Below, piece after piece: positions 22,775 to 29,063 of a stretch of DNA of 29,690 nucleotides. The position numbers and the translations under genes are program-made. This DNA comes from Dehalococcoidia bacterium (GTDB taxonomy: Bacteria; Chloroflexota; Dehalococcoidia; SM23-28-2), in NCBI GenBank assembly GCA_022866185.1, contig JALHUG010000233.1, forward strand, positions 1 through 29,690. The letters run 5' to 3'. Each line of letters begins with the position of its first letter. Positions within the stretch are counted from its first letter, which is position 1. The notes under the pieces were generated by a model. That model was not told where the DNA came from, ran no database searches, and was given only the letters and a program-made list of their open reading frames with translations.

Positions 22775-23599
22775 GTGCCAAGAAAGCCGCTTGTTCAAGA
22801 GCACCGTGAGGGCTTGGGGCCGTTCGCCAAGCGCATGGATCGGCGCCAGAAACGGCAGGAGCGGGCTACGCGAGCCGGGGACATTGAAGTAACCCGCGTA
22901 ACCGTTCAAGGCGGCGGGAGCGCCGGGGCGACAGGGCCGACAGGCCCCACGGGAGCTGACGGAGCCTCCATCATAGGGCCGCCGGGATTCGATGGCATGG
23001 ATGGCCTTGATAGCTGGACGATTCCAGGAGCACCAGGAGCCCCGGGGGCCGCTGGCCCGACTATACCCGGCTTCGACGGTGAGGACGGGTTAGACGCGCT
23101 TCCCATCCCTGGACCGCCGGGGGCGTCCGTCGTTGGCCCGATGGGACCGCCCGGCCTGGATGGGGTTGACCCTGCCGAGAGCCTTCCATCCTGGCCGCCT
23201 GGGGGCCTGACTCCCTACTCCATCGTGGACTACGTGTTCACGCCGGATGCCGCGCCCGCCGCTGTCATCGTGGCCGGCGACCAGCAGGGGAACATCTACC
23301 ATTCAGGCCCGAACCCGGAGACGGCCTTCCGCTTGCTGGTGGACGCTGAGACGGCACCCGGCGCAAGCGGACTCCCCGTCACGATTGAATACGGCGACAC
23401 GAATGACCTGGACACCGTAGCGAGTTGGACGACCATTGCTACCTACACGCTATCCTCAGAGAAGTCGAACCTACAGGACAGCATGACGAACGCCAGCATC
23501 CCAGCCAATAGGTTGATACGGGGCAACTGGGGCACGATTGTGGGAACACCCAAGGATGCGACAGCGACCCTACGGGTGAAGCGCCCCCTAAGCGCGTAG
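22775..23599 (+). CDS. Collagen-like tail fibre protein
   Basis: The 274-residue product starts at GTG 22775. After a basic N-terminus (PRKPLVQEHREGLGPFAKRM, DRRQKRQERATRAGD), residues about 47-132 contain Gly-X-Y triplets broken in places: GATGPTGPTGADGAS, GPPGFDGMDGLD, GAPGAPGAAGPT, GPPGASVVGPMGPPGLDG. Such repeats form trimeric collagen-like rods in phage fibres. The C-terminal half is a beta-rich globular domain (VDYVFTPDAAPAAVIVAGDQ, TIEYGDTNDLDTVASWTTIA), presumably the receptor-facing or trimerising head. The order basic anchor, rod, head is standard for a tail fibre. Confidence 0.88.
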   Translation: MPRKPLVQEHREGLGPFAKRMDRRQKRQERATRAGDIEVTRVTVQGGGSAGATGPTGPTGADGASIIGPPGFDGMDGLDSWTIPGAPGAPGAAGPTIPGFDGEDGLDALPIPGPPGASVVGPMGPPGLDGVDPAESLPSWPPGGLTPYSIVDYVFTPDAAPAAVIVAGDQQGNIYHSGPNPETAFRLLVDAETAPGASGLPVTIEYGDTNDLDTVASWTTIATYTLSSEKSNLQDSMTNASIPANRLIRGNWGTIVGTPKDATATLRVKRPLSA

Positions 23600-23607
23600 G
23601 AGCAGCC

Positions 23608-23664
23608 ATGACCGCCCGCCTCGCCACCATCAAGGACGCGGCCTACATGGAGACAATCCCATGA
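23608..23664 (+). CDS. 18-residue mini-ORF between fibre genes
   Basis: ATG 23608 follows TAGGAG (23598-23603) and reads MTARLATIKDAAYMETIP before TGA at 23662-23664, which overlaps the next gene as ATGA. The ribosome site and coupling look functional. It could be a leader peptide that couples translation of the downstream gene, or the remnant of a longer fibre gene. No domain is visible. Confidence 0.4.
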   Translation: MTARLATIKDAAYMETIP

Positions 23665-24590
23665 GTGACAATCACTACGCATCAGCGCGAGGCGCCGACA
23701 ACGCGGGCATGGCGCAGGTCATCTATCCCAGGTTTACGACGGATGTCGCTATCGGACCTGGGTTCTCAAACGTTTGGAGCGCCTACACTACCCTGATTTC
23801 GTCGGTCAGCGGCGACTGGATGGTGCTCGGTGCCTACGCGAAGATAATGGGCTACGGAGACGCGAACATCGTGGAGCACGGGCAACTCCAGGTGGCTACC
23901 GGCCTGGCTGGGGCTGAGATACCATTTGCCACGTTCGGCGACTCGTTCTGGTTCTTCACCCCAGCCGCCGCTGGGTCGTATGTGGGCTACAACAGGACGT
24001 TCCTCATGCCCCCGCTGCTGGTTCCAGCCACTACCCGGATTAGGGCAAGGGCCACGCAGATGAGCGATGGTGCCCACGGCCAGTGCTTTATCTTCATCTC
24101 GCTGTTCGGTGTCCCCGTCCCGTTCTACCAGAGGCCACACCGGCTGCACCGGCCCGATGCGTACATGCGAGGTAGGACGGGGCTTGGGCCGAGCCAGGCG
24201 GAGGCCGACTTTATGATACTGCCGACGCCGCTCTCGCAAACGACCGTCACTTGCGGGGCTGCCGCCTTTGGCAACTGGGCGACGGTCATCACGGTAGCCA
24301 ACCAGACCAGCCCCCTCCTACTGGTGGGTTTGAGGGCGCTACCTATCACGCCTGCCGATTGGTTAAACAATGCCTTCCTAGCCGAGATGGGCATCGGCGA
24401 GGCGGCCTCTGCAATTGGCATCGAGGAAGTGAAGTTCTGCCACCCCGGCCTGGGCTACGGACTAGCGGGCGGCTACCTACAACTCCGCCGCCCAATCTAC
24501 ATCCCGGCAGGCTCAGGAGTGTCGCTGCGGGCAGGCGGGAATAACGGCAAGACGATTTCCTGCCAGATAATGGCCGTACCGCTGAAGTAG
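23661..24590 (+). CDS. Virion protein with two copies of one beta domain
   Basis: The 309-residue protein appears to be an internal duplication. Copy 1 (about residues 25-155) has NVWSAYTTLISSVSGDWMVL, then IPFATFGDSFWFFTPAAAGS, YNRTFLMPPLLVPATTRIRA and HGQCFIFISLFG. Copy 2 (about 185-309) has FGNWATVITVANQTSPLLLV, AEMGIGEAASAIGIEEVKFC, LQLRRPIYIPAGSGVSLRAG and TISCQIMAVPLK. The order 'W..y.T.....S' / 'E...G' / 'lP.yiPagtriraR' / 'hgqc.i..' is the same in both. The family is not known to me. Position among fibre genes suggests a tail-fibre head or adhesin. No signal peptide or membrane helix. Confidence 0.72.
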   Translation: MSDNHYASARGADNAGMAQVIYPRFTTDVAIGPGFSNVWSAYTTLISSVSGDWMVLGAYAKIMGYGDANIVEHGQLQVATGLAGAEIPFATFGDSFWFFTPAAAGSYVGYNRTFLMPPLLVPATTRIRARATQMSDGAHGQCFIFISLFGVPVPFYQRPHRLHRPDAYMRGRTGLGPSQAEADFMILPTPLSQTTVTCGAAAFGNWATVITVANQTSPLLLVGLRALPITPADWLNNAFLAEMGIGEAASAIGIEEVKFCHPGLGYGLAGGYLQLRRPIYIPAGSGVSLRAGGNNGKTISCQIMAVPLK

Positions 24591-24599
24591 GAGAGGAAC

Positions 24600-24965
24600 A
24601 TGGCATCACCAACCATCTTCACACCCATCGCGGTTGACCCCACTCAACTTCCAGTCGTCGGCGGTGGCGCTGCGACGCTTCTCACGGCTGGGGCAGGCGG
24701 GGCTGTCCTCGACTACATCCTGGTGGTCAACGACACTACTACTGCCGTCGTGGTGACGCTCTACTACGTCCCCAGTGGGGGCGCGGCAGGTGACGGCAAC
24801 ATCCTCTGCAAGGCCCTCAGCATCCCTGGCGACGGGTTAGGGGTCAATATCCTAGAGCTTATGGCTGCCCGACCCTTCCACATGAAGGCAGATAGTACCA
24901 TCCGAGGGTTCGCGGTCGTGGCTTCCCAGGCCACCGTTCACATCGGCGGTACGGATTATGCCTAG
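24600..24965 (+). CDS. Small fibre-associated structural protein
   Basis: The 121-residue protein starts MASPTIFTPIAVDPTQLPVV and continues with strands AVLDYILVVNDTTTAVVVTL, YYVPSGGAAGDGN, CKALSIPGDG and FHMKADSTIRGFAVVASQ, ending HIGGTDYA. This is the same short beta-sandwich plan as the protein at 22396. Such proteins occur beside fibre genes as collars or caps. GAGAGGAAC just before ATG 24600 provides the ribosome site. The stop overlaps the start of the next small gene by eight bases. Confidence 0.7.
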   Translation: MASPTIFTPIAVDPTQLPVVGGGAATLLTAGAGGAVLDYILVVNDTTTAVVVTLYYVPSGGAAGDGNILCKALSIPGDGLGVNILELMAARPFHMKADSTIRGFAVVASQATVHIGGTDYA

Positions 24966-25107
24966 TTGGACTTGGGCTTCAAACAACTGGTGGGCCTTTA
25001 TCGCAGACGCGACGCAAGCTGTCACGTTTGACCTGGAGCGGGGGTTGCTGGTCATCATCACGCCGAGCCTAGGGGGCCAGCGGCGGCGCGGAGCAGTCGT
25101 AGGGTAA
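24958..25107 (+). CDS. 49-residue unknown protein
   Basis: ATG 24958 opens inside the end of the previous gene and runs to TAA 25105-25107. The product is Trp-rich at the N-terminus (MPSWTWASNNWWAFIADATQ), then AVTFDLERGLLVIITPSLGG and a basic tail QRRRGAVVG. No dedicated ribosome site is clear, so it would depend on coupling. The TAA is followed by AAGGAGGT for the next gene. The same frame stays open and protein-like after the TAA. No family is recognised. Confidence 0.5.
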   Translation: MPSWTWASNNWWAFIADATQAVTFDLERGLLVIITPSLGGQRRRGAVVG

Positions 25108-25121
25108 GGAGGTGACGGCCG

Positions 25122-25352
25122 ATGGACTCTAGGGATCAACCTGTACGGCTTCCAGTGCCTGCCAGACTCATGCGATTGGCCCGGCATCCTCATTACCGGA
25201 GGACGGAGGGGGTGCCGCGACTCGTGGGCGTACATCGCCGCGCCCTTAGAAGAATGGGAATCGATGTCTGGGAGATCTACAGGCCCGGCAGGCCGCCGGC
25301 ACTGGTGGCGACCGTGCCGCAAGGCCCGTGGTGGGCACGAAGAAGGGGGTGA
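25122..25352 (+). CDS. 76-residue unknown protein, frame uncertain
   Basis: A strong AAGGAGGT (25106-25113) lies eight bases before ATG 25122, the best ribosome site in the neighbourhood. The frame reads MDSRDQPVRLPVPARLMRLA and ends RMGIDVWEIYRPGRPPALVA TVPQGPWWARRRG. The second half looks protein-like, but the first half has Arg/Pro-rich codons with many A/T third positions. The +1 frame over 25132-25260 reads GINLYGFQCLPDSCDWPGIL and DSWAYIAAPLEEWE, with GC third positions typical of genes here. An indel near 25260 could join the two halves into one gene. Function unknown. Confidence 0.42.
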   Translation: MDSRDQPVRLPVPARLMRLARHPHYRRTEGVPRLVGVHRRALRRMGIDVWEIYRPGRPPALVATVPQGPWWARRRG

Positions 25353-25358
25353 CGGGCG

Positions 25359-25700
25359 ATGCCTGAACCGACTGTCCAGGATGAATCGACCTTTGAGGCC
25401 CTACAGAGGTTCCGGGCATACACCTCGAAGGAAAGGTGGGAATGCCTGTTCCTGGACACCCAGCGTATCAGGCAGGGCGTCGCCGCTTGCGAGATCCATC
25501 TCAGGATCTCAAACGGCACGACGGCGAGCACGGCCGCTCTTCTGAACATTCATCTAAGGGAACACGAGGCCGGCAAGGAGCGGGCCGCCGGTATGAAGTT
25601 TCTCGGGACAGGGTTTCAGAGGGGACTAACCATCGCCTTAGGTCTGGCCACGGGGGCCTTGGTTCTCTTAGAGGCCGTCCAGCGGCTGCATGGAGGGTAG
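25359..25700 (+). CDS. Membrane protein with C-terminal anchor, possible lysis accessory
   Basis: The 113-residue protein is soluble and charged for about 80 residues (ESTFEALQRFRAYTSKERWE, LFLDTQRIRQGVAACEIHLR) and has one hydrophobic segment near the end, RGLTIALGLATGALVLLEAV (about residues 88-107). The architecture, a helical cytoplasmic domain with a C-terminal anchor, recalls XhlA-like lysis accessories, but sequence similarity is not evident to me. It sits directly upstream of a two-span membrane protein and two genes before the endolysin, which fits a lysis cassette. GGTGACGGGCG precedes ATG 25359; the ribosome site is modest. Confidence 0.68.
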   Translation: MPEPTVQDESTFEALQRFRAYTSKERWECLFLDTQRIRQGVAACEIHLRISNGTTASTAALLNIHLREHEAGKERAAGMKFLGTGFQRGLTIALGLATGALVLLEAVQRLHGG

Positions 25701-25701
25701 C

Positions 25702-25935
25702 ATGAGTCGCCATGACATCGTCTGGCTGGTCTTCGGCCTCTACATCCTGGGCGGCATCGTTTACTTCGGGGTGGCCGAGGGCATGGCCATTCACAACCGG
25801 ACACCAGGGGACACATTGACGGAAGTGCTCAGGGCGTTGAACCTGCCCGTCGTGGCCTACTTCGGCCTTGGCGGGGTAATCCTGGGAGTTGTGGCGTGGG
25901 CAGTGCCACACCTGGCGAACAAACTCGGGTTCTAG
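25702..25935 (+). CDS. Candidate holin, two transmembrane segments
   Basis: ATG 25702 follows GGAGGG (25692-25697) and the previous stop, and is preferred over the in-frame ATG at 25690, which lies inside that gene. The 77-residue protein has two hydrophobic spans: VWLVFGLYILGGIVYFGVAE (about 7-26) and NLPVVAYFGLGGVILGVVAW (about 47-66), joined by a charged loop (HNRTPGDTLTEVLRAL), with a short basic end (PHLANKLGF). Small two-span proteins next to an endolysin are usually holins, which permeabilise the membrane and release the endolysin. Holins lack a diagnostic motif, so this rests on topology and position. Confidence 0.68.
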   Translation: MSRHDIVWLVFGLYILGGIVYFGVAEGMAIHNRTPGDTLTEVLRALNLPVVAYFGLGGVILGVVAWAVPHLANKLGF

Positions 25936-26027
25936 GATGGTGCCCGCCGCATTGGAGTACCGACCTGAGCGCCAGCAACCGACTAAGTCCAGTAGGTTTC
26001 GACCGTCTCATGGAAAGGAGGCGCATT

Positions 26028-26219
26028 GTGAACCTCAAGGAACTATGGGCACGATGGCGGGGCCGCCGCCTGAAGCCAGGGCAGAAATGCCCAGCATCGG
26101 GTCAGTGGAGGAACAGCCATACCCACAGGCAGGCAACCTGTGTGAAGGGCGAACCCATGCCCCCAGCGCCAGCGGGGACGTTCTGGGTGCTGACAGACCC
26201 GACGCGGCACAAGGAGTAG
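26028..26219 (+). CDS. YjzC-like small protein
   Basis: A GTG at 26028 lies about six bases after AAAGGAGG (26014-26021) and gives 63 residues. The pattern RLKPGQKCPASGQWR, then TCVKGEPMPPAPAGTFWVLT, then DPTRHK matches the 'KPGQxxPxSGxY...GxxxPP...W.L.DPT' plan of YjzC-family proteins, which are short, Pro/Gly-rich and of unknown function. Many phages carry one near the lysis genes. An upstream in-frame extension through 25896 overlaps the holin gene and is rejected. The stop TAG 26217-26219 is two bases before the endolysin region. Confidence 0.72.
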   Translation: MNLKELWARWRGRRLKPGQKCPASGQWRNSHTHRQATCVKGEPMPPAPAGTFWVLTDPTRHKE

Positions 26220-26223
26220 GGTG

Positions 26224-26961
26224 ATGATTATCCCCGGCGTAGATGCATCCTATGATGCTCTCTCACCATCGGAGGCCCGTGACCTCAAGAATGCTGGCGT
26301 TCGGGTGTTCGCTCAGTGTCTCTGGGCAGGTAGCGACCAGCCAGGCAACCGCGTGATCAACCTGCGGAACGCCATCAACGCGGGTCTCATTCCCGTTGGG
26401 TACATCAGTGTCACCAACTCACACAACGGCGTCTGGCATGTCGAGCGAGGGCGAGCGGGTGTGCCCGATGACATCTGGGGGGCGCTGGCCCTGGTGCCGA
26501 TAGATGTAGAACTCGACGGCATTCCCAACGGGATCATTCGAGAGGCCATCGATGAGACGGCACGGCTCGGCAAGCGCCCCTGCATCTACACGTCCTACAA
26601 CGCCTGGGTCAACAAGCAGGGCAACCCCAAGACCTTCACCGACTGTCTTCTATGGAATGCCCTATGGGATGAGAACCCCGACATTGATTTCCCTGGCCTG
26701 CCCTATGGCGGCTGGCAGCCCCATCAGGTTGTGGCCGAGCAGTGGGCAGGGGGCGACAACTATGTCGGCGTCTTCGTGGACAGGGATAGTTTTGTACGAG
26801 AACTCTTGCTTCCCCAGGAGGACACCATGAGCGAGGCAGACAAGGCTGAGTTGTACGTGCTGCGTATCCTGCGGGCCGCCCACAAGGCCCTTGCCGAGAA
26901 CAAGCCCCAGGATGCCAGCAATGCGCTGGCCCACTACTTGGGCGTGAGGCCGACGGTATGA
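26224..26961 (+). CDS. Endolysin, GH25-like muramidase
   Basis: ATG 26224 is chosen over GTG 26221 because AAGGAG (26211-26216) sits seven bases away. The 245-residue protein has a TIM-barrel catalytic domain: GVDASYDAL (D7), GVRVFAQCLWAG, GLIPVGYISVTNS, VPIDVELDG (D94 and E96, the DxE pair), RPCIYTSYNAWVN, LWNALWDENPD and VVAEQWAGGDNYVGVFVDRD. These are the landmarks of GH25 or the related DUF1906-type glycosidases that cut the peptidoglycan glycan chain. The last 45 residues (SEADKAELYVLRILRAAHKA) form a helical tail, perhaps a cell-wall anchor or dimer helix. No signal peptide, so release needs a holin. Confidence 0.86.
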   Translation: MIIPGVDASYDALSPSEARDLKNAGVRVFAQCLWAGSDQPGNRVINLRNAINAGLIPVGYISVTNSHNGVWHVERGRAGVPDDIWGALALVPIDVELDGIPNGIIREAIDETARLGKRPCIYTSYNAWVNKQGNPKTFTDCLLWNALWDENPDIDFPGLPYGGWQPHQVVAEQWAGGDNYVGVFVDRDSFVRELLLPQEDTMSEADKAELYVLRILRAAHKALAENKPQDASNALAHYLGVRPTV

Positions 26962-26993
26962 CTGGAGAGCCTGGGGAACCCCCCGATCCGCGG

Positions 26994-27224
26994 CTACCAC
27001 CTGATCTGCAACGGCGCCGGCGTCCAGTCCTGGAAGCGGCTGGCGATCCAACGGTGTACCTGGAGGCAGTTGGCCTTTGAGGCCGTGGTGTGCTGACCCT
27101 CGCACCAGCGTTCGAAGAGGTTGAGCGTGATGGAGTACCGGCGGGAGGTGGTGACGGCGCAGCCGGACGTTATGAGGTGGAGGCGGTATGCTTCCTTGCT
27201 TTCCGCCCATCCGCGGGCGGACAT
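26994..27224 (-). pseudogene. Orphan integrase-type core-binding domain (truncated tyrosine recombinase)
   Basis: The 76-residue reverse frame reads AESKEAYRLHLITSGCAVTT, SRRYSITLNLFERWCEG, QVHRWIASRFQDWTPAPLQI RW. This follows the SAM-like N-terminal domain of tyrosine recombinases ('L...GxsxxTxxxYxxxLxxFxxW'). The catalytic domain with the R, H, R and Y residues is absent: the frame stops at TAG and the endolysin gene end follows. ATG 27224 is inside the repressor gene, with GGAAGG nine bases upstream. It is either a decayed integrase or a kept fragment acting as a DNA-binding protein under the repressor promoter. Confidence 0.62.
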
Positions 27225-27466
27225 GCGGTTGTACCTTCCGGCGGGGTATTGCCGTTGGCACCGTAGGCTGCGAGGGCGAGATCGCGGTAGGGGATACCCA
27301 AAGCGTGCGCTAGGCCCTGTAAGGTCTCTGGCGTAGGGCGACCGATGTCGCCACGCTCGATGTCCCGAACCGTGACGAAGCTGATATGAGCATCGTCCGC
27401 CACGGCCCGTAGACTGAGAGCGAGTTCCCTTCGGCGCGTCCTGATTAGGGTGCCCAGTTCTCCCAT
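27170..27466 (-). CDS. XRE-family repressor, probably leaderless
   Basis: ATG 27466 gives a 98-residue protein starting MGELGTLIRTRRRELALSLR, then AVADDAHISFVTVRDIERGD, IGRPTPETLQGLAHALGIPY, the helix-turn-helix of XRE/Cro-CI regulators. The remaining 30 residues are low-complexity and basic. Lambda-type repressors are longer and carry a cleavable dimer domain; this one has no such domain. A GTG 48 bases upstream in frame lies before the promoter, so it is rejected. The -10 ends ten bases before the ATG, predicting an mRNA starting at or within a few bases of it, like lambda cI from PRM. It faces the early operon and probably represses it. Confidence 0.85.
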   Translation of the reverse strand: MGELGTLIRTRRRELALSLRAVADDAHISFVTVRDIERGDIGRPTPETLQGLAHALGIPYRDLALAAYGANGNTPPEGTTACPPADGRKARKHTASTS

Positions 27467-27476
27467 TGCAGCGGTG

Positions 27477-27505
27477 ATTGTAAGCCGTCCCCGAACAGAA
27501 GTCAA
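27477..27505 (-). promoter_or_regulatory. Repressor promoter
   Basis: On the minus strand, TTGACT (27505-27500), a 17-base spacer and TACAAT (27482-27477) make a strong sigma70-like promoter. Its expected start, about seven bases downstream, falls within three bases of the repressor ATG. Confidence 0.82.
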
Positions 27506-27583
27506 GGGGGTCACCTAGTCATTTTCCCTTTACCAACTAACGGCCGACTTTATTGCCCAATTGGAAATTCGCGCCTGCCCCTA
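27506..27583. promoter_or_regulatory. Likely operator region between divergent promoters
   Basis: The 78 bases between the two -35 boxes hold CCAATTGG (27557-27564) and CGGCCG (27541-27546), both perfect palindromes, in AT-richer surroundings. The mirrored -10 regions share CTTACAAT on their own strands. Repressor binding here is inferred from layout; no operator is proven. Confidence 0.4.
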
Positions 27584-27611
27584 TTGACAATGTAAACCGT
27601 AGCCTTACAAT
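27584..27611 (+). promoter_or_regulatory. Early rightward promoter
   Basis: TTGACA (27584-27589), a 16-base spacer and TACAAT (27606-27611) form a strong plus-strand promoter. It drives the operon starting at 27694. The predicted start near 27618 puts the long leader hairpin at the very 5' end of the mRNA. Confidence 0.83.
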
Positions 27612-27620
27612 AGGCCCTGT

Positions 27621-27678
27621 GAGTCGGTGGCCCCGAGGCAGGGATGCCTGCCGAGAAGGGCCGGGGCCACCAGGACTC
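27621..27678 (+). promoter_or_regulatory. Structured 5' leader of the early operon
   Basis: GAGTC (27621-27625) pairs with GACTC (27674-27678) and GGTGGCCCCG (27626-27635) with CGGGGCCACC (27662-27671), giving 15 perfect pairs with a two-base AG bulge. Inside, GGCAGG (27637-27642) pairs with CCTGCC (27647-27652) around GATG. The stem starts within a few bases of the predicted transcription start and ends four bases before the AAAGG ribosome site. It may stabilise the mRNA or act as a small regulatory RNA element. No riboswitch class is recognised. Confidence 0.7.
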
Positions 27679-27693
27679 CTTGAAAGGTTGACT

Positions 27694-27954
27694 ATGACGA
27701 CCATCCTTTCAGAGAAGGGGCATAGAGGCTTAAACGCCGAAGCCACATCCCACGGCCCCCGAGCCCCCCAGGTTCTCTCCTACGAATGCTTCCACGTTAC
27801 CGACGCCGCCACCGGCGTCCGCATAGGCTGGGTCCCGGCCGGGGCGCGGGTGAAGGACATCCTCACCGTCTGCCCGGAGTGCGCGAATGAGGCGCCGCGC
27901 CCGAAGCGGACGAAGGCATACGACTGGTCGGACACGGGGCAGCACTCGATATGA
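27694..27954 (+). CDS. Small Cys-containing early protein
   Basis: ATG 27694 follows GAAAGG (27682-27687). The 86-residue product reads MTTILSEKGHRGLNAEATSH, SYECFHVTDAATGVRIGWVP and ARVKDILTVCPECANEAPRP, ending TKAYDWSDTGQHSI. A CPEC knuckle and one upstream Cys (YECFHV) suggest a partial zinc site. The longer in-frame start at 27553 lies upstream of the promoter and is rejected. First gene of the early operon, so it may have a regulatory or anti-host role, but nothing in the sequence defines it. It overlaps the next gene by four bases (ATGA). Confidence 0.68.
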   Translation: MTTILSEKGHRGLNAEATSHGPRAPQVLSYECFHVTDAATGVRIGWVPAGARVKDILTVCPECANEAPRPKRTKAYDWSDTGQHSI

Positions 27955-29063
27955 GGACGCATCTAGTCGCGCCGAGTTCACTCCACTCTCACCCCGCTGC
28001 CTCCCTCATTCCCGACATGCGGCCCGACGAATGGGCTGAGTTCTACCGGGACGTGGCCTTCCGGGGCATCAAGGTGCCCCTGGAGATATTGGCGGATGGC
28101 ACGGTTCTCGATGGGCGGCATCGGTTGAAGGCCGCGCTAGAACTCACTCTTCCGACTGTCCCTGTGGTGGACGCCGTGCTGGGCAACTTGAGTCCTGAAC
28201 GGTACATGCTCAAGGCAGCCTATCTGCGCCGGCACCTCACTGATGGCCAGCGGGCGGCGATGAGTGTGCTCGACGCAGATGAACACAAGGAGAAACCAGG
28301 GCCGAAGAGCGGAGTTGCCGCACAACGGCGTGCGGCAACTGACAGGCACGAAGGTGTGACTCGTGCTGAGGCCATCAGGGAAGCGCGGATCACTCGCCGG
28401 CAATATGACACGGCGAATAAGTTGCGCCATGGGGCACCGGAGCTTTTCGACAAGGTTCACCGGGGCGAACTCGACCTGCGCATGGCGAGTAGGAAAGCTA
28501 CGACCGATGCGACCCGCGAGCGACTGGGGAACCTACCCCTCGTCGATGGCCAGTTCCTCACTCTCGTCGCCGATCCTCCCTGGCCGTTTGACAACACCGG
28601 CAGTCGGGGCGCGGCTGCGGATCACTATCCCAGCCTCTCCATAGAGGCCATTGCCGCCCTAGAGGTGGCTGACCGCCCTGTCAAAGACCTCGCCCCAGAG
28701 GAGGCTGGCCACCTGTATCTGTGGACCCCAAGTAGCTTTCTCGCCGAGGGCATCGCCGCGAGGATCGCGCGTGCCTGGGGTTTTGAGCCGAAATGTGTCC
28801 TCACCTGGGTCAAGCCCCAGGTGGGCGTTGGCAACTGGTTCCGTGGAGCCAGCGAGCACGTCCTCTTCTGTGTCCGGGGCAACCTGCCACTGGCGACAAG
28901 AGAGGCCCTATCAACTTGGTTCATGGCCGATCGTCAGGAGCACAGTCAGAAGCCCGATGAGTTCTATCACCTCGTTGAGCGGGCCAGTCCCGGACCGCGC
29001 CTAGAACTGTTCGCTCGTCGCCACCGCGAAGGCTGGGAGGCTTGGGGCGATGAGCTTACGTGA
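27951..29063 (+). CDS. ParB-like nuclease domain fused to MT-A70 adenine methyltransferase
   Basis: The 370-residue protein combines two domains. Residues 1-110 are ParB/Sulfiredoxin-like: SLIPDMRPDEWAEFYRDVAF, RGIKVPLEILADGTVLDGRH, RLKAALEL, with 'DGRHRLKAA' as the ParB-type motif. A helical linker (GVTRAEAIREARITRRQYDT) follows. Residues about 200-370 are an MT-A70 family N6-adenine methyltransferase: TLVADPPWPFD (DPPW at 208-211), YLWTPSSFLAEGIAARIARA, CVLTWVKPQVGVGNWFRGAS and HVLFCVRGNLPL. Such fusions occur in phages and plasmids and probably methylate phage DNA at specific sites, protecting it from restriction or regulating it. Target sequence unknown. It overlaps both neighbours. Confidence 0.9.
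   Translation: MRTHLVAPSSLHSHPAASLIPDMRPDEWAEFYRDVAFRGIKVPLEILADGTVLDGRHRLKAALELTLPTVPVVDAVLGNLSPERYMLKAAYLRRHLTDGQRAAMSVLDADEHKEKPGPKSGVAAQRRAATDRHEGVTRAEAIREARITRRQYDTANKLRHGAPELFDKVHRGELDLRMASRKATTDATRERLGNLPLVDGQFLTLVADPPWPFDNTGSRGAAADHYPSLSIEAIAALEVADRPVKDLAPEEAGHLYLWTPSSFLAEGIAARIARAWGFEPKCVLTWVKPQVGVGNWFRGASEHVLFCVRGNLPLATREALSTWFMADRQEHSQKPDEFYHLVERASPGPRLELFARRHREGWEAWGDELT

Noticed and set aside
22906..23106. Minus-strand collagen-like frame opposite the fibre gene
   Set aside because: Gly-X-Y repeats written with GGN/CCN codons give a Gly/Pro-rich antisense frame automatically; it is a shadow.
25889..26224. Alternative frame over the gap between holin and YjzC-like gene
   Set aside because: No ribosome site, Arg/Ser/Pro-rich composition and overlap with both neighbours; the GTG at 26028 explains the real gene. 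The stretch 25936-26027 appears non-coding.
27553..27693. Upstream ATG 27553 as start of the first early gene
   Set aside because: It precedes the promoter at 27584-27611 and reads through the leader hairpin; ATG 27694 has its own ribosome site.
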